Shown here in pieces: positions 36,681 through 45,633 of a stretch of DNA of 64,000 nt. The first letter of the stretch is position 1. Each line of letters begins with the position of its first letter. The notes below the pieces were generated by a model. That model searched no databases. It saw only the letters and a program-made list of their open reading frames with translations, and was not told where the DNA came from. The stretch is from JBFHIJ01 sp963678775. GTDB taxonomy: Bacteria > Bacteroidota > Ignavibacteria > Kapaibacteriales > UBA2268. The stretch spans positions 310,001 to 374,000 of the forward strand of contig CAXXGR010000002.1 of NCBI GenBank assembly GCA_963678775.2. The letters are read 5' to 3'. Both the position numbers and the translations under genes were made by a program.

Positions 36681-39008
36681 CTATTTTTCTACAACAACAG
36701 GAACCTGTTGAACAGCAGAGTTATTAGCAGTTATTACTAAGAAGTATTTACCTGCTGATAAGTTAGAAACATCAAATTTCAAATTATTTTCACCTGCAGA
36801 AATCATAGCAGAACCAAGATTTGCAACAGTTTTACCTGTTACGTCTGCAAGAGTATAATCTACAGCTGTTACGTTTGTACCAGTAAAGTTATAAACCAAA
36901 GAAGCAGTAGTAGCTACCGGGTTAGGCATAATTTTCAAAGTAGAATTAGAGATAAACTCATCAGCTACTGAGTTACCTTCACCTTCGCCTACTAAAGAAA
37001 TAGTAGAAACCGGTTTTTCAGGATCATTAGTGTTAATTACTAATTCAGCTAAGTACAAATCTTCAATTTTAGGAGTAAATTTGATTTTAATTTTTGTAGA
37101 TGCGCCAGCAGCAAGAGTAATTCCATTTTCAACATCCACTAGTTCAAATACACTATCCTCATCTTTTTTGATAAGTACGGATGATATTTTTAATTCACCT
37201 GTTCCAGCGTTTGAAACTGTCAATTCTTGTTCTCCGAAAGTACTAACTGTAACAGTACCAAAGTTTACTTGTTTTGTATCTATAGAAACAGTACCAACAT
37301 CACCATAAGTACCATCTACACTAACTTCATCAATCCAGCATGCATTGCCACTAGTGCCAGGGATAACTGACAATTTAAGAAGAACATTTTTGCCAACATA
37401 ATCTTTTAGGTCTACTGTTTCTTTAAGATATTCTGAAGAAGCAGCAGGAATATATAATGCAGAGCTTGATCCAACATTAGTTTGCGTAGCAACAATGCTA
37501 TTAATTTCCATCCAAGTTTCACCATCATTTTCAGAAGCTAAGACTTTAATTGTAGGAGCAGTACCACCGAATGTACCATCAGAATATGCATAAGAATAAG
37601 AAATTGTAGCATCAGTCAATACTGATAAGTCAGCTTCGCCAAAAATTAAATTTGCCGGTTTGCCTTCATTACCCCAAGATCCATGTAAGTAAAATAACAC
37701 TGCAGTAGAAGTATTATTAGCACCTGTTACACCTGAAGCAATTTGGAATTTAGGATTTTGTGAAAAATCCAAGCCTACATTATTTAGTTTACCTTCAAAA
37801 CTGAAATCTGCTTTAGAAAAAGCATTTCTATTAAAATGAAGGGCACTAAATTCAGATGAGTTGTCATTTTTAGTCCAATCTACTATTAGATGTCCGGTCA
37901 CATCACTATTATTAATATTACTAAAACCAGAAATACTAACAGTATAGTTTCCAGTAAAAGTAGAAGCATCTAAATCACCAAAATCAACTACTGTAGAAGC
38001 TCCTTTAGCCAAACTTCCAGTGTAAGTTTCAGTATAATCAGTGCCATTTACAGATAAAACAACGTCAAACTGAGTAACTTCAGTATCAAATTCGTTAGTA
38101 ACCTTTACTACAGGATTGAAAGTATTGAAGAACCATCCATCAGGATATACAGTTTGATCTTCCAATGCTAACATTACTTTATTTTCTGCAGGAATATCTA
38201 CTTTAGCACCTGCAGCAGTAATAATATTAGCTTTCTCAGGAGCAATAAAAGCTACTACTTCTAATTCAGTAATATCTACAGGAATATTTTTAATTGTTTC
38301 CGGCAAAATAACTGTATAAATTTTTTCTTTAAATGTTCCGGCAGTAGTAACAGGGATTACATCACCCCATACAGATTCTGTAAGAGCCATTCTAAAAGCG
38401 TGTTGGTGTCTATAAAGTCCATCAGCTGTAACAAAGTCAGGATTAGTAGTTGCGCTTGCCTGGTAGCCGATTATTTCATTTTGGTTAAGAACAACAGTAA
38501 GGTTGTTAGTTGGATTCTCTTCATCTGCAGTGTAGTAGTATTCTACTTTCACTGTAAGTTCGCGAGTAGCAGGATTAATCATTGCTTCTACACCAAGATT
38601 CACAGGTGATGCTTGAGGTAAAATGCTATTAACTTGAGATTCCCATGCACCTCTATTCATTGCCCAAGGAGTAGTAGAACGGTTAATAGAGCCAGCAGGG
38701 AATCCACCAATGCCGGCCGGTTGTGAAAGCTCATCACCTTGATCAGTTCTAAAGTCAGGATGAGCAGCCACTTGAGGAGTAGAGTAGTTACTTGTAGTGT
38801 GAATGTTTATAGGGAACACACGACCTTCATTAGCATGCTCTATACCATTAGCAATTCTATGTCCATCTGGACAATAACCGCAATAAATACCTGTGTATTC
38901 TTCTAATACTACATTACGATTAGAAGGTTCTGTACTTACGATAGTTTGAGCTTCTGAAACAGCCCAAAAGCTTAACGTAATAGCGAATAATAATAGAAAA
39001 CGTTTCAT
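36681..39008 (-). CDS. Omp28-like secreted protein with jelly-roll, ASH and T9SS domains
   Basis: The protein is 775 residues from the ATG at 39008, where AAGGG lies 6 nt upstream and a signal peptide (MKRFLLLFAITLSFWAVSEA) begins; the longer frame to 39038 has no such support. An Omp28-like thioredoxin-fold region has CGYC at 43-46 (EEYTGIYCGYCPDGHR). A region around 395-570 looks like a MAM/jelly-roll module (DVSYSYAYSDGTFGG-type, CWIDEVSVDG). An ASH repeat (about 580-680) and a T9SS tail (IMPNPVATTASLVYNF to VPVVVEK) follow. It parallels the protein at 24096-26834 and is probably an extracellular or surface protein. Confidence 0.88.
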   Translation of the reverse strand: MKRFLLLFAITLSFWAVSEAQTIVSTEPSNRNVVLEEYTGIYCGYCPDGHRIANGIEHANEGRVFPINIHTTSNYSTPQVAAHPDFRTDQGDELSQPAGIGGFPAGSINRSTTPWAMNRGAWESQVNSILPQASPVNLGVEAMINPATRELTVKVEYYYTADEENPTNNLTVVLNQNEIIGYQASATTNPDFVTADGLYRHQHAFRMALTESVWGDVIPVTTAGTFKEKIYTVILPETIKNIPVDITELEVVAFIAPEKANIITAAGAKVDIPAENKVMLALEDQTVYPDGWFFNTFNPVVKVTNEFDTEVTQFDVVLSVNGTDYTETYTGSLAKGASTVVDFGDLDASTFTGNYTVSISGFSNINNSDVTGHLIVDWTKNDNSSEFSALHFNRNAFSKADFSFEGKLNNVGLDFSQNPKFQIASGVTGANNTSTAVLFYLHGSWGNEGKPANLIFGEADLSVLTDATISYSYAYSDGTFGGTAPTIKVLASENDGETWMEINSIVATQTNVGSSSALYIPAASSEYLKETVDLKDYVGKNVLLKLSVIPGTSGNACWIDEVSVDGTYGDVGTVSIDTKQVNFGTVTVSTFGEQELTVSNAGTGELKISSVLIKKDEDSVFELVDVENGITLAAGASTKIKIKFTPKIEDLYLAELVINTNDPEKPVSTISLVGEGEGNSVADEFISNSTLKIMPNPVATTASLVYNFTGTNVTAVDYTLADVTGKTVANLGSAMISAGENNLKFDVSNLSAGKYFLVITANNSAVQQVPVVVEK

Positions 39009-39325
39009 AACGTACCCTTGAATATTAAAAAACAACAATATATATAACGTATAAATTCATAGCTTAGTTATAACTACTGAATTGAGATTACAAAATAATA
39101 AAAAATATCCATTTTGCAAGCTATATATAGTGATTTATTTATAATGGAAATTATCTAACATTGTATGGTGTTTAGGTAAATAGCTGATATTACACGAGAA
39201 TAGAGCATTTGAGAGAAGAAGTATATATAAATTATATATTACTTTTTTTACACTATAGATATTTAATGATATATACCTAAATAATAGCCTACATTTTTAC
39301 CAATTATTGTAGATAATTCAAATAT
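39009..39325. other. intergenic region with promoter of the T9SS gene
   Basis: About 317 bp, very AT-rich. It should contain the promoter of the leftward Omp28-like gene and the 3' end of the VOC transcript. No ORF, RNA gene or hairpin with a T run was recognised. Confidence 0.4.
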
Positions 39326-39793
39326 TTAATATTTATAAGATGTTATAGCCTGCTGTACAAATTCTAAAGGCATATTGCTAATCTCTGATATTTCTTCATT
39401 GCTTAATTGTTCCGTATGCAATCGGAAGCATAGATGTTGCATAGTTTCTCCTATTTCGACAATATTACCATCAGGATCATAAACCCGCAATACTTTTTGT
39501 CGCCAAGGTTGCTCGCAAATGTCGTGTACTAAATGGCAAAACTCTTCAACTAATCTATCTCTGACTATTTCTAAATTGTCATCTTCAAAATATAATTCAA
39601 AAGAGTTACTCTTGCTTTTAACAGGGAGACTAATTAAAGATTCGAAGTGAGAAGATAGGTGCAAAGCAAAGCCACCTTTAAACGCTACATTTTCACCAAA
39701 ATCATATTCTATCTCTTGAGAAAGCAAATCCCGATAAAATCTAACAGATTTTTCCATATCTTTGACAGCAATCAGAGCACATTTATATTGCAT
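39326..39793 (-). CDS. VOC (glyoxalase/bleomycin-resistance fold) protein
   Basis: This 155-residue protein has a single VOC-type domain (about 3-120; ALIAVKDMEKSVRFYRDLL and RVYDPDGNIVEIGE with the terminal metal-type Glu). A C-terminal extension of about 35 residues may be helical. The first metal-binding position, often His at residue 5-8, is not obvious, so metal use is uncertain. It begins 3 bp after the stop of the response regulator gene, so they form one transcript, an unusual partner for a signalling gene. The substrate is unknown. Confidence 0.85.
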   Translation of the reverse strand: MQYKCALIAVKDMEKSVRFYRDLLSQEIEYDFGENVAFKGGFALHLSSHFESLISLPVKSKSNSFELYFEDDNLEIVRDRLVEEFCHLVHDICEQPWRQKVLRVYDPDGNIVEIGETMQHLCFRLHTEQLSNEEISEISNMPLEFVQQAITSYKY

Positions 39794-39796
39794 TGT

Positions 39797-41278
39797 TTAA
39801 GACTCCGGCTCTATGGTTACCATGATGACATCAGTCCTTAGCATATTTGATTTATTGAGTTGAGTAATTTTATCCAATAATGCAGGATTGATTCTTGTAT
39901 CAGGCCTGCAAATTACCATACCTTCTTTAGTGGCAAGAGTTTGATTAACCAGCATACCCAGCTTAAGTTCTTCTACAGATATTTCCTTTTCGATAGGAGC
40001 AGATGAATTACCGCCTAAAGTTGAACCAAAATTATCAGATCCTGTCGCGGTAGCTCTAGACTTCTCTTTAATCGCATCACGCATATTTGCCATATAATCT
40101 GACACATCCCTAGTCCAATCAAAATTAGTTAGTACAAGATCTTTACCATCCGGCAGCAGATTGTTGAAACGATGCTTTTTGGTAAATTCTTGGAAAAGTT
40201 GAAAAACATCTAAATCATACCACTTTGCATTGCGGAAGAAAGTTTTGATAGTTTCATCATGACGCTCTTTAGTTTCAGCAGGCGATTGTACCAACTTTTC
40301 AGAAGTTAAAAATTGAGGATACTTGCTATATGGCAATCTAAATACACTGTTGAAATATGTGTTTATAATAGTAATAATTTGAGCTTCCTTTGATATTTCC
40401 TTACCGGACAAATTATTAGGCCAACCGGAGCCATCATTATGTTCCCATAATTGCGCTAAGACTTGCACATAGGGTTTTAAACCAGGTATTTTAAGCAAGG
40501 AATTTAAGGATGCCTTGTAGTAAGATATAAATTCTTCTCTCTCTTTCGGATTTAATAAATCTTGTGGCTCAACTAAATGAAACTTTGCAGGCATGTTAAA
40601 ACCTAAAGCCGGAAAGAGCAATGCAGATAGCACTGTTTTTTTAACATTTTCAGGTTTCAAATCCAACTCTTCTGCCATGAGTTTTATATTTTCAATAAGC
40701 GAGTTTGTTTTGTTTTTAAAGTAAAATCGCTTTTGAAAAGTATTAAATCCGTTAAGCATTTGAATAATGGGTAATGGAGATCCAGCTTCTGTATTAGTCA
40801 CAACATCCGAGCTAGGAAGAGCTGTTGCTTTTTGATTTTTCAACTGTGCTTTTAATTGCGCTATAAGCTTGGAGTTATTTACTTTAGCTTTAAAAGTGTC
40901 AAACCCAACTTTTACCGCTTGGACTAATTCCATCTCTTCAGCAGGTTTAGTCAAATACATAAAAGCTTGTGCTTCGTTGATGGCCGCTATTATATCTTTA
41001 GGGTTAGAATACCCTGTTAGTATAATTCTGGTAGCAAATGGTACATACTTGATGCTTCGTTTTAAAAATTCCGAACCATTCATGCCGGGCATCTTTTGGT
41101 CACTTAAAATGACTCCGGGTTTAAATCCTTTTTCTAAAAGCTCTAGCGCCTGCATTGGATTTTCTGCAGTCTTGACATTATAATGCTTTTTAAACATTCT
41201 TTCGAGTATTTTCAGTAATGTTATTTCGTCATCTACTATAAGCAGATTACTTAAAGGGCTATTGGCAGTTTCTGGCAT
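39797..41278 (-). CDS. response regulator with degenerate HD-GYP output domain
   Basis: This 493-residue protein has a receiver domain (about 11-128) with acidic pair D16/D17, phospho-acceptor D60 (ILSDQKMPGMNG) and K111. The output region (about 195-400) is recognisable as HD-GYP from EHNDGSGWPNNLSGKEI at 279-295, but the place of the HDIGK metal motif reads LSALLFPALGF (218-227). The His and Asp ligands are therefore missing and c-di-GMP hydrolysis is unlikely. A C-terminal piece (about 430-493) resembles the tail of other HD-GYP regulators. It is divergent from a PAS sensor gene. Confidence 0.85.
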   Translation of the reverse strand: MPETANSPLSNLLIVDDEITLLKILERMFKKHYNVKTAENPMQALELLEKGFKPGVILSDQKMPGMNGSEFLKRSIKYVPFATRIILTGYSNPKDIIAAINEAQAFMYLTKPAEEMELVQAVKVGFDTFKAKVNNSKLIAQLKAQLKNQKATALPSSDVVTNTEAGSPLPIIQMLNGFNTFQKRFYFKNKTNSLIENIKLMAEELDLKPENVKKTVLSALLFPALGFNMPAKFHLVEPQDLLNPKEREEFISYYKASLNSLLKIPGLKPYVQVLAQLWEHNDGSGWPNNLSGKEISKEAQIITIINTYFNSVFRLPYSKYPQFLTSEKLVQSPAETKERHDETIKTFFRNAKWYDLDVFQLFQEFTKKHRFNNLLPDGKDLVLTNFDWTRDVSDYMANMRDAIKEKSRATATGSDNFGSTLGGNSSAPIEKEISVEELKLGMLVNQTLATKEGMVICRPDTRINPALLDKITQLNKSNMLRTDVIMVTIEPES

Positions 41279-41390
41279 ATTATTTGATTGTAATTAAAAA
41301 TACAAATTATTGATTAGAAAGAGTTTAATTGAGTCTTTATTAAGTTATTTAGACTCTTATTGAATATATAAAGTATATAGTAGGTTAAAA

Positions 41391-42839
41391 TTGTTTATAT
41401 CAGATAAAATAGATGATATCTTAAGTAAAAATCCAATATACGGATATTTGTCCTTGATTCTGGCAATTGCATGTATAGTTGTAGAATTTTTATTACCTAC
41501 TAATTATAATAATAGTTTGACAAATATGATATTGTTGGTTCCGGCTGTTATATTTCCTTTCACTATTAAATATAGGTTTGGTTTATATATTCTAATAACG
41601 ACAGCCATTATACAATTTACCTATATGCTTGCGACTGGCTATTCTATAAAATTTGTAGCAATTGAATTGTTACCTATATGGATTATTGTGATGGCGGTTT
41701 ATGTTTTAATCAATAAAGAGCATCATTATCGTTCAAATATGCAACAAGAGCTTTTACTCAGAAAAGACGTAGAAAAAGAAGCAGTGATGGAATCTATAAT
41801 GCTTCAAGAGAAAAACACTTTATTAGAAAAAGAAATTAAAGAACGAATAAAATATCAAAAAGAGCTTGACAATGCAACTAATTATTACTTCAATCTGATA
41901 GAGAATGCTGATATCGCGATGGGTATTTCTGACCTTAATGGTATCATCAGCTACGTCAATGAAAACTTTACTGCTATATACAAGAGACCTAAAGAAAAAA
42001 TAATAGGACAAGCTTTTGTAAATATGTTGCCGCCACTTGAGCAGAGTAAATTACTCAACATTTTTAACGAAAAAGTTAGCGGAGTACAAACTCCCGGCAA
42101 TTTACGAACCCATATACTTGATGCAAATGGAAAGCTTATTCACGTTCATATTATTTCTGATTTGGTCTATGAAAATGATGAAGTTGTTGGAGTTAGAGCA
42201 TATATTTGGGATATTTCCGACCAAGTTGATGCTGAAAATGCAGTAAGAGAAAGTGAAGAAAAGTTCAGGAGTATTTTTGAGTACTCACCTATGGGAATTT
42301 ACCGAAGTTGTCCTGCTGGTAGTATTGTCTTAGCTAACCCTGCCTTGTTAAATATGTTAAAATTTCCTGATTTAGCGACATTTCAGGAGCTTAATTTAAA
42401 TAAAGTACATCCTGCTATATATAATAGAAAAGAATTTATAGAGGAACTTCAGGAAAAAGGCAAAATAATTGGTAAAATCTCCGAATGGGAAAGATATGAT
42501 GGTGCAATACTGTATATCAAAGAAACCAGCTGGACTATCAAAAATGACAAAGACGAAATCATATATTATGATGGTATAATTGATGATGTGACTGAGCAGG
42601 TGCAGGCGGAGCAAGAAAAAGAAAGACTTATAGAACAGTTGCTCAGTGCCAAAAGTGAAATCCAAAGACTTTCCGGCATGTTGCCAATTTGCTCCCATTG
42701 TAAAAAAATCAGAGACGATACAGGCTATTGGCACCAAATAGAAGTATTTATTGATGATCATTCAGATGCTCAGTTTAGCCATGGTATATGCCCTGACTGC
42801 GCACACAAAATATATCCGGATTATTCTGACGATGAATAG
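41391..42839 (+). CDS. membrane PAS-domain sensor without kinase domain
   Basis: This 482-residue protein starts at a TTG (41391) with AGG 7 nt upstream; no ATG precedes the first membrane helices. There are four or so hydrophobic helices (about 17-108), a coiled coil (about 115-160) and two PAS domains (about 163-283 and 288-410). The tail of about 60 residues has paired CxxC motifs (LPICSHCKKIRDDTGYW and HGICPDCAHKIYP). This Cys tail is known at the end of many PAS and receiver proteins. No kinase, cyclase or GGDEF domain is present, so output must go by protein contact, possibly to the divergent regulator. Confidence 0.85.
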   Translation: MFISDKIDDILSKNPIYGYLSLILAIACIVVEFLLPTNYNNSLTNMILLVPAVIFPFTIKYRFGLYILITTAIIQFTYMLATGYSIKFVAIELLPIWIIVMAVYVLINKEHHYRSNMQQELLLRKDVEKEAVMESIMLQEKNTLLEKEIKERIKYQKELDNATNYYFNLIENADIAMGISDLNGIISYVNENFTAIYKRPKEKIIGQAFVNMLPPLEQSKLLNIFNEKVSGVQTPGNLRTHILDANGKLIHVHIISDLVYENDEVVGVRAYIWDISDQVDAENAVRESEEKFRSIFEYSPMGIYRSCPAGSIVLANPALLNMLKFPDLATFQELNLNKVHPAIYNRKEFIEELQEKGKIIGKISEWERYDGAILYIKETSWTIKNDKDEIIYYDGIIDDVTEQVQAEQEKERLIEQLLSAKSEIQRLSGMLPICSHCKKIRDDTGYWHQIEVFIDDHSDAQFSHGICPDCAHKIYPDYSDDE

Positions 42840-42842
42840 TGA

Positions 42843-42945
42843 AGTCTGCAAAGCAGGAGACTTTACTTCTACTTAACCAATCTACATATTCCTCCTACAA
42901 ATTCTGAAAAGTCAGTTCTGGTCTTACTTTTCAGAATTTATATTT
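42843..42945 (+). terminator. tandem hairpins after PAS sensor gene
   Basis: A first hairpin (AGTCTGC with GCAG..GACT, 42843-42864) is followed by a strong one, ATTCTGAAAAGT (42901-42912) pairing with ACTTTTCAGAAT (42926-42937). The T runs after them are short, so termination is likely but not certain. Confidence 0.55.
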
Positions 42946-42947
42946 AT

Positions 42948-43119
42948 CCTCATAATGTCATTTGAAAAGACGAAATAGCTCCAAAGTCATTGAATGGCAA
43001 GGAATTGAAGCCCCTTGTTCAATAATCAATTACGTATTATTTTCTTACAGAGAATCTAAGTCTGCTCGTCGGTTCTATGGTCATTTACAGAACTATAATG
43101 ACATCTAATGACAAATTCG
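42948..43119 (-). repeat. MITE-like intergenic repeat, copy D (inverted)
   Basis: A copy of about 172 bp in the opposite orientation. It begins TCATAATGTCATTTGAAAAG and ends with ATGACATCTAATGACAAATTC, the mirror of the left end of copies A to C. The termini have lost the CCC/GGG tips. It lies between the PAS gene terminator and the peroxide-stress operon. Confidence 0.7.
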
Positions 43120-43237
43120 TTGTTATCTCTATTTTATACGCATAAGATATTTTAGGATCCTTATAATCACTTGTTTTATAAAGACATACAAATATATTTA
43201 TATTATTTTTCAAAATTTATCAAACTATTTACAATAA

Positions 43238-43260
43238 TTCTAAGTTTAGAACGATTCTAA
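43238..43260 (+). promoter_or_regulatory. PerR/Fur-type operator
   Basis: Three alternating half-sites are exact: TTCTAA (43238-43243), TTAGAA (43246-43251) and TTCTAA (43255-43260), with spacers of 2 and 3 bp. They make two overlapping palindromes 30 bp before the Fur-family gene, the expected place for autoregulation of the three-gene operon. Confidence 0.7.
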
Positions 43261-43290
43261 TTATGTAACAAATATGCAAAAGGTAAAACG

Positions 43291-43704
43291 ATGGAAAATA
43301 ACATAAAAGAGCTTTTAGTCGAAAATGGATTGCGATGCACGCCTCAAAGGCTTGCAGTCTACCAAGCACTTCTAGAAAGTGATACGCATCCGTCTGCGGA
43401 CGAAATTTTTTACAAGACTCAGAGCATTATTCCGTCAATATCTTTGGCTTCAATTTATAATACATTAGAAATATTCGTCAGCAAAGGTATTGTAAAAACA
43501 ATGCAGACCGACGGCGATACTCAAAGATATGATGCAAAAATGAATAAGCATCATCACCTATTTTGCACAGAGTCCGGCAATATTGCCGACTATCATGATG
43601 AAATACTAACAGAAATTATAGAAGATTATTTTCGGGACAAACAGATTCCCGATTTTGATATACAAGATATTGTAGTAAATATTAAAGGTAAATATCGGAG
43701 GTAA
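43291..43704 (+). CDS. Fur-family regulator, PerR-like
   Basis: This 137-residue protein has the Fur winged helix (about 1-80; LRCTPQRLAVYQALLESDTHPSADEIF and SLASIYNTLEIFVSKGIV) and a short dimer domain (HHHLFCTESGNI). The regulatory His cluster is present, but the structural zinc Cys4 site of Fur/PerR is reduced: the usual CxxC reads CTES and no C-terminal CxxC is seen. It heads an operon with dps and a peroxiredoxin gene, so a PerR-like peroxide sensor is the best reading. The dps ribosome-binding site GGAGG lies in its last codons. Confidence 0.88.
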   Translation: MENNIKELLVENGLRCTPQRLAVYQALLESDTHPSADEIFYKTQSIIPSISLASIYNTLEIFVSKGIVKTMQTDGDTQRYDAKMNKHHHLFCTESGNIADYHDEILTEIIEDYFRDKQIPDFDIQDIVVNIKGKYRR

Positions 43705-43710
43705 TTACCC

Positions 43711-44187
43711 ATGAAAAAGTACAATCAGATTGGAATCGATGCTGGAAAAGCGGACGAATTAGCTATCAAATTAAATGACCTACTGGCAAATTACCAAGTA
43801 TTTTATATGAACGTTAGAGGTTTTCACTGGAATATTAAAGGTGATAAATTCTTTGAACTCCATGTAAAATTTGAAGAGCTATACAATGACTTGATATTAA
43901 AAATAGACGAAATAGCAGAGCGTATTTTAACTTTAGGAAAAATGCCTCTCCATAGTTACACTAACTACTTAGCTACTTCTGAAATAAAAGAAGCAGTGAA
44001 TATTACTGATGGTAACCAATGCGTAGATCAAATACTCAATGGTATGTCTATCCTTATCAAAAAACAAAGAGACTTACTTGATTTGTCAGCAGATGCAGGC
44101 GATGAAGGTACTAACTCAATGGCAAGCGACTACATCAGAGAACAAGAAAAACTAGTTTGGATGTATTCTGCTTTTTTAAATAAGTAA
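43711..44187 (+). CDS. dps: Dps-family DNA-binding ferritin
   Basis: This 158-residue protein has Dps length and the ferroxidase residues H39 (VRGFHWNIKG), H51, D66 and E70 (LILKIDEIAERILTLG). It forms a 12-subunit shell that oxidises iron with peroxide and shields DNA. The start is fixed by GGAGG nine nt upstream. It is the second gene of the Fur-like/dps/peroxiredoxin operon, 6 bp after the regulator stop. The C-terminus lacks a long basic tail, so DNA binding may be weak. Confidence 0.93.
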   Translation: MKKYNQIGIDAGKADELAIKLNDLLANYQVFYMNVRGFHWNIKGDKFFELHVKFEELYNDLILKIDEIAERILTLGKMPLHSYTNYLATSEIKEAVNITDGNQCVDQILNGMSILIKKQRDLLDLSADAGDEGTNSMASDYIREQEKLVWMYSAFLNK

Positions 44188-44224
44188 TTTCAATATTTTA
44201 TAACTTATCTCAAGGATTTTTATC

Positions 44225-44878
44225 ATGTGCGAAGAAAAACAAGGTATGCCTTTATTAGGCGACATGTTCCCGGAAATGGAAGTATTAACAACTCATGGCC
44301 CAATGTCATTACCAAAAGACATCAAAGGCAAATGGACAGTGCTTTTTAGTCACCCGGCTGACTTTACTCCTGTTTGTACTACTGAGTTTGTAGCTTTTCA
44401 GGAAAGATATGACGAATTTAGAAAATTAAACACAGAACTTATTGGCTTAAGTGTGGATCAGGTATTTTCACACATGAAATGGGTTGAATGGATCAAAGAC
44501 AATTTGAATGTTCAAATTGAATTCCCAATTATTGCGGACACAGGCGCAGTATCTACTAAACTTGGATTCATCCACCCGGGCAAAGGTACTAACACTGTAA
44601 GAGCCGTATTTTTGATTGATCCGGATAGCAAAATCAGAGCTATCGTTTACTATCCACAGGAATTGGGTAGAAACTTAGACGAAATAGTAAGAATGGTAAA
44701 AGCTATTCAGGTATCAGATAAAAACAAAGTAGCTATGCCGGCTAATTGGCCAAACAATGGTTTGATCGGCGATAAAGTAATCGTGCCGCCTGCAACTGAC
44801 ATTAAAGCTGCAGAATATAAAAAAGGCAGATACGACAACTATGACTGGTGGTTCTGCTACAAAGATGCAGAAAAATAA
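44225..44878 (+). CDS. peroxiredoxin, Prx6/AhpC type
   Basis: This 217-residue protein has the peroxidatic Cys51 in SHPADFTPVCTTEF, Arg in the AVFLIDPDSKIRAI region, and a C-terminal domain with PANWPNNG and NYDWWFCYK, as in the Prx6-type archaeal/bacterial enzymes. Cys at about 211 could act as resolving residue. It reduces hydrogen peroxide and organic peroxides. It is the third gene of the peroxide operon, 37 bp after dps, and ends in a terminator. Confidence 0.95.
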   Translation: MCEEKQGMPLLGDMFPEMEVLTTHGPMSLPKDIKGKWTVLFSHPADFTPVCTTEFVAFQERYDEFRKLNTELIGLSVDQVFSHMKWVEWIKDNLNVQIEFPIIADTGAVSTKLGFIHPGKGTNTVRAVFLIDPDSKIRAIVYYPQELGRNLDEIVRMVKAIQVSDKNKVAMPANWPNNGLIGDKVIVPPATDIKAAEYKKGRYDNYDWWFCYKDAEK

Positions 44879-44902
44879 TCACCTTTTGGTGTGATATAAA
44901 TC

Positions 44903-44936
44903 AGGGTTGCTCTTTATATAGGGCAACCCTTTTTAT
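44903..44936 (+). terminator. terminator of peroxide-stress operon
   Basis: AGGGTTGC (44903-44910) pairs with GCAACCCT (44923-44930), followed by TTTT. Confidence 0.85.
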
Positions 44937-44964
44937 ATATAATATCTTTTTTAGATAAAGACTC

Positions 44965-45633
44965 TTATTTTGTAACTACGTTAAACATTATTTCGCCTTG
45001 GAACGTATTTACAATTACTAAATTATTGCCGTCTTTTTCTGTTATATTCCAGCCTTTTTTTGTTGTATAATTACAAGTATAAGGTGATTCACTACCTGTA
45101 GCTGTGCCAATACCACTCCAGAAATAAATGTGATATTCTTTAGTAAGCACGTCAGGATTACTTACCACAGGCACACCAATCATTATTTCATATTGTTTTT
45201 GATTATTATCAGTACTAAAGAATCTAACTTTTGATATTGTTCTTGCCAAATCTTCAGGTTCGCAATCAATACCATTATAGTTTAGATTTTTGTAAGGAAT
45301 AAAAGTATTATTTCTACTGATTGTTGTAGGTAATGAGAAGGTGATTTTTTTCGTTATTTCATCATAGCTTGTACCCGTAAGAAGATTATCAGGATGATAA
45401 TCACCTAAATATGCAGACACAGTACTCCAATTGACATCTTTGTATTTGTCAGTTGTATTTACAGGAAGAATATATCCAAAAGGCATAGACTCTAAATTAT
45501 CCGGTAAATTTAAAGTAACTTTTGGAGTGGGGGTAGGAGAAGTTGAAGAGTCATCGTCTCCACAAGCTACTACTATTGCACTAAGGCACAATACAAATAG
45601 CAAAGATTTAAGTTTCATTAGACCAGTATACAT
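44965..45633 (-). CDS. secreted lipoprotein of unknown function
   Basis: This 222-residue protein has a lipoprotein signal with lipobox VVAC and then an acidic and Ser/Thr/Pro linker (GDDDSSTSPTPTP). The start at 45633 has GAGGA five nt upstream; the internal Met at 45618 has no such site. The mature part is beta-rich and I do not recognise a family. It is convergent with the peroxiredoxin gene and stands alone. Secretion to the outer membrane or surface is the only inference I would make. Confidence 0.75.
   Translation of the reverse strand: MYTGLMKLKSLLFVLCLSAIVVACGDDDSSTSPTPTPKVTLNLPDNLESMPFGYILPVNTTDKYKDVNWSTVSAYLGDYHPDNLLTGTSYDEITKKITFSLPTTISRNNTFIPYKNLNYNGIDCEPEDLARTISKVRFFSTDNNQKQYEIMIGVPVVSNPDVLTKEYHIYFWSGIGTATGSESPYTCNYTTKKGWNITEKDGNNLVIVNTFQGEIMFNVVTK

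Noticed and set aside
44881..44898. Small hairpin TCACC-TTTT-GGTG after the peroxiredoxin gene
   Set aside because: Very short stem directly at the stop; the following AGGGTTGC hairpin is the better terminator.
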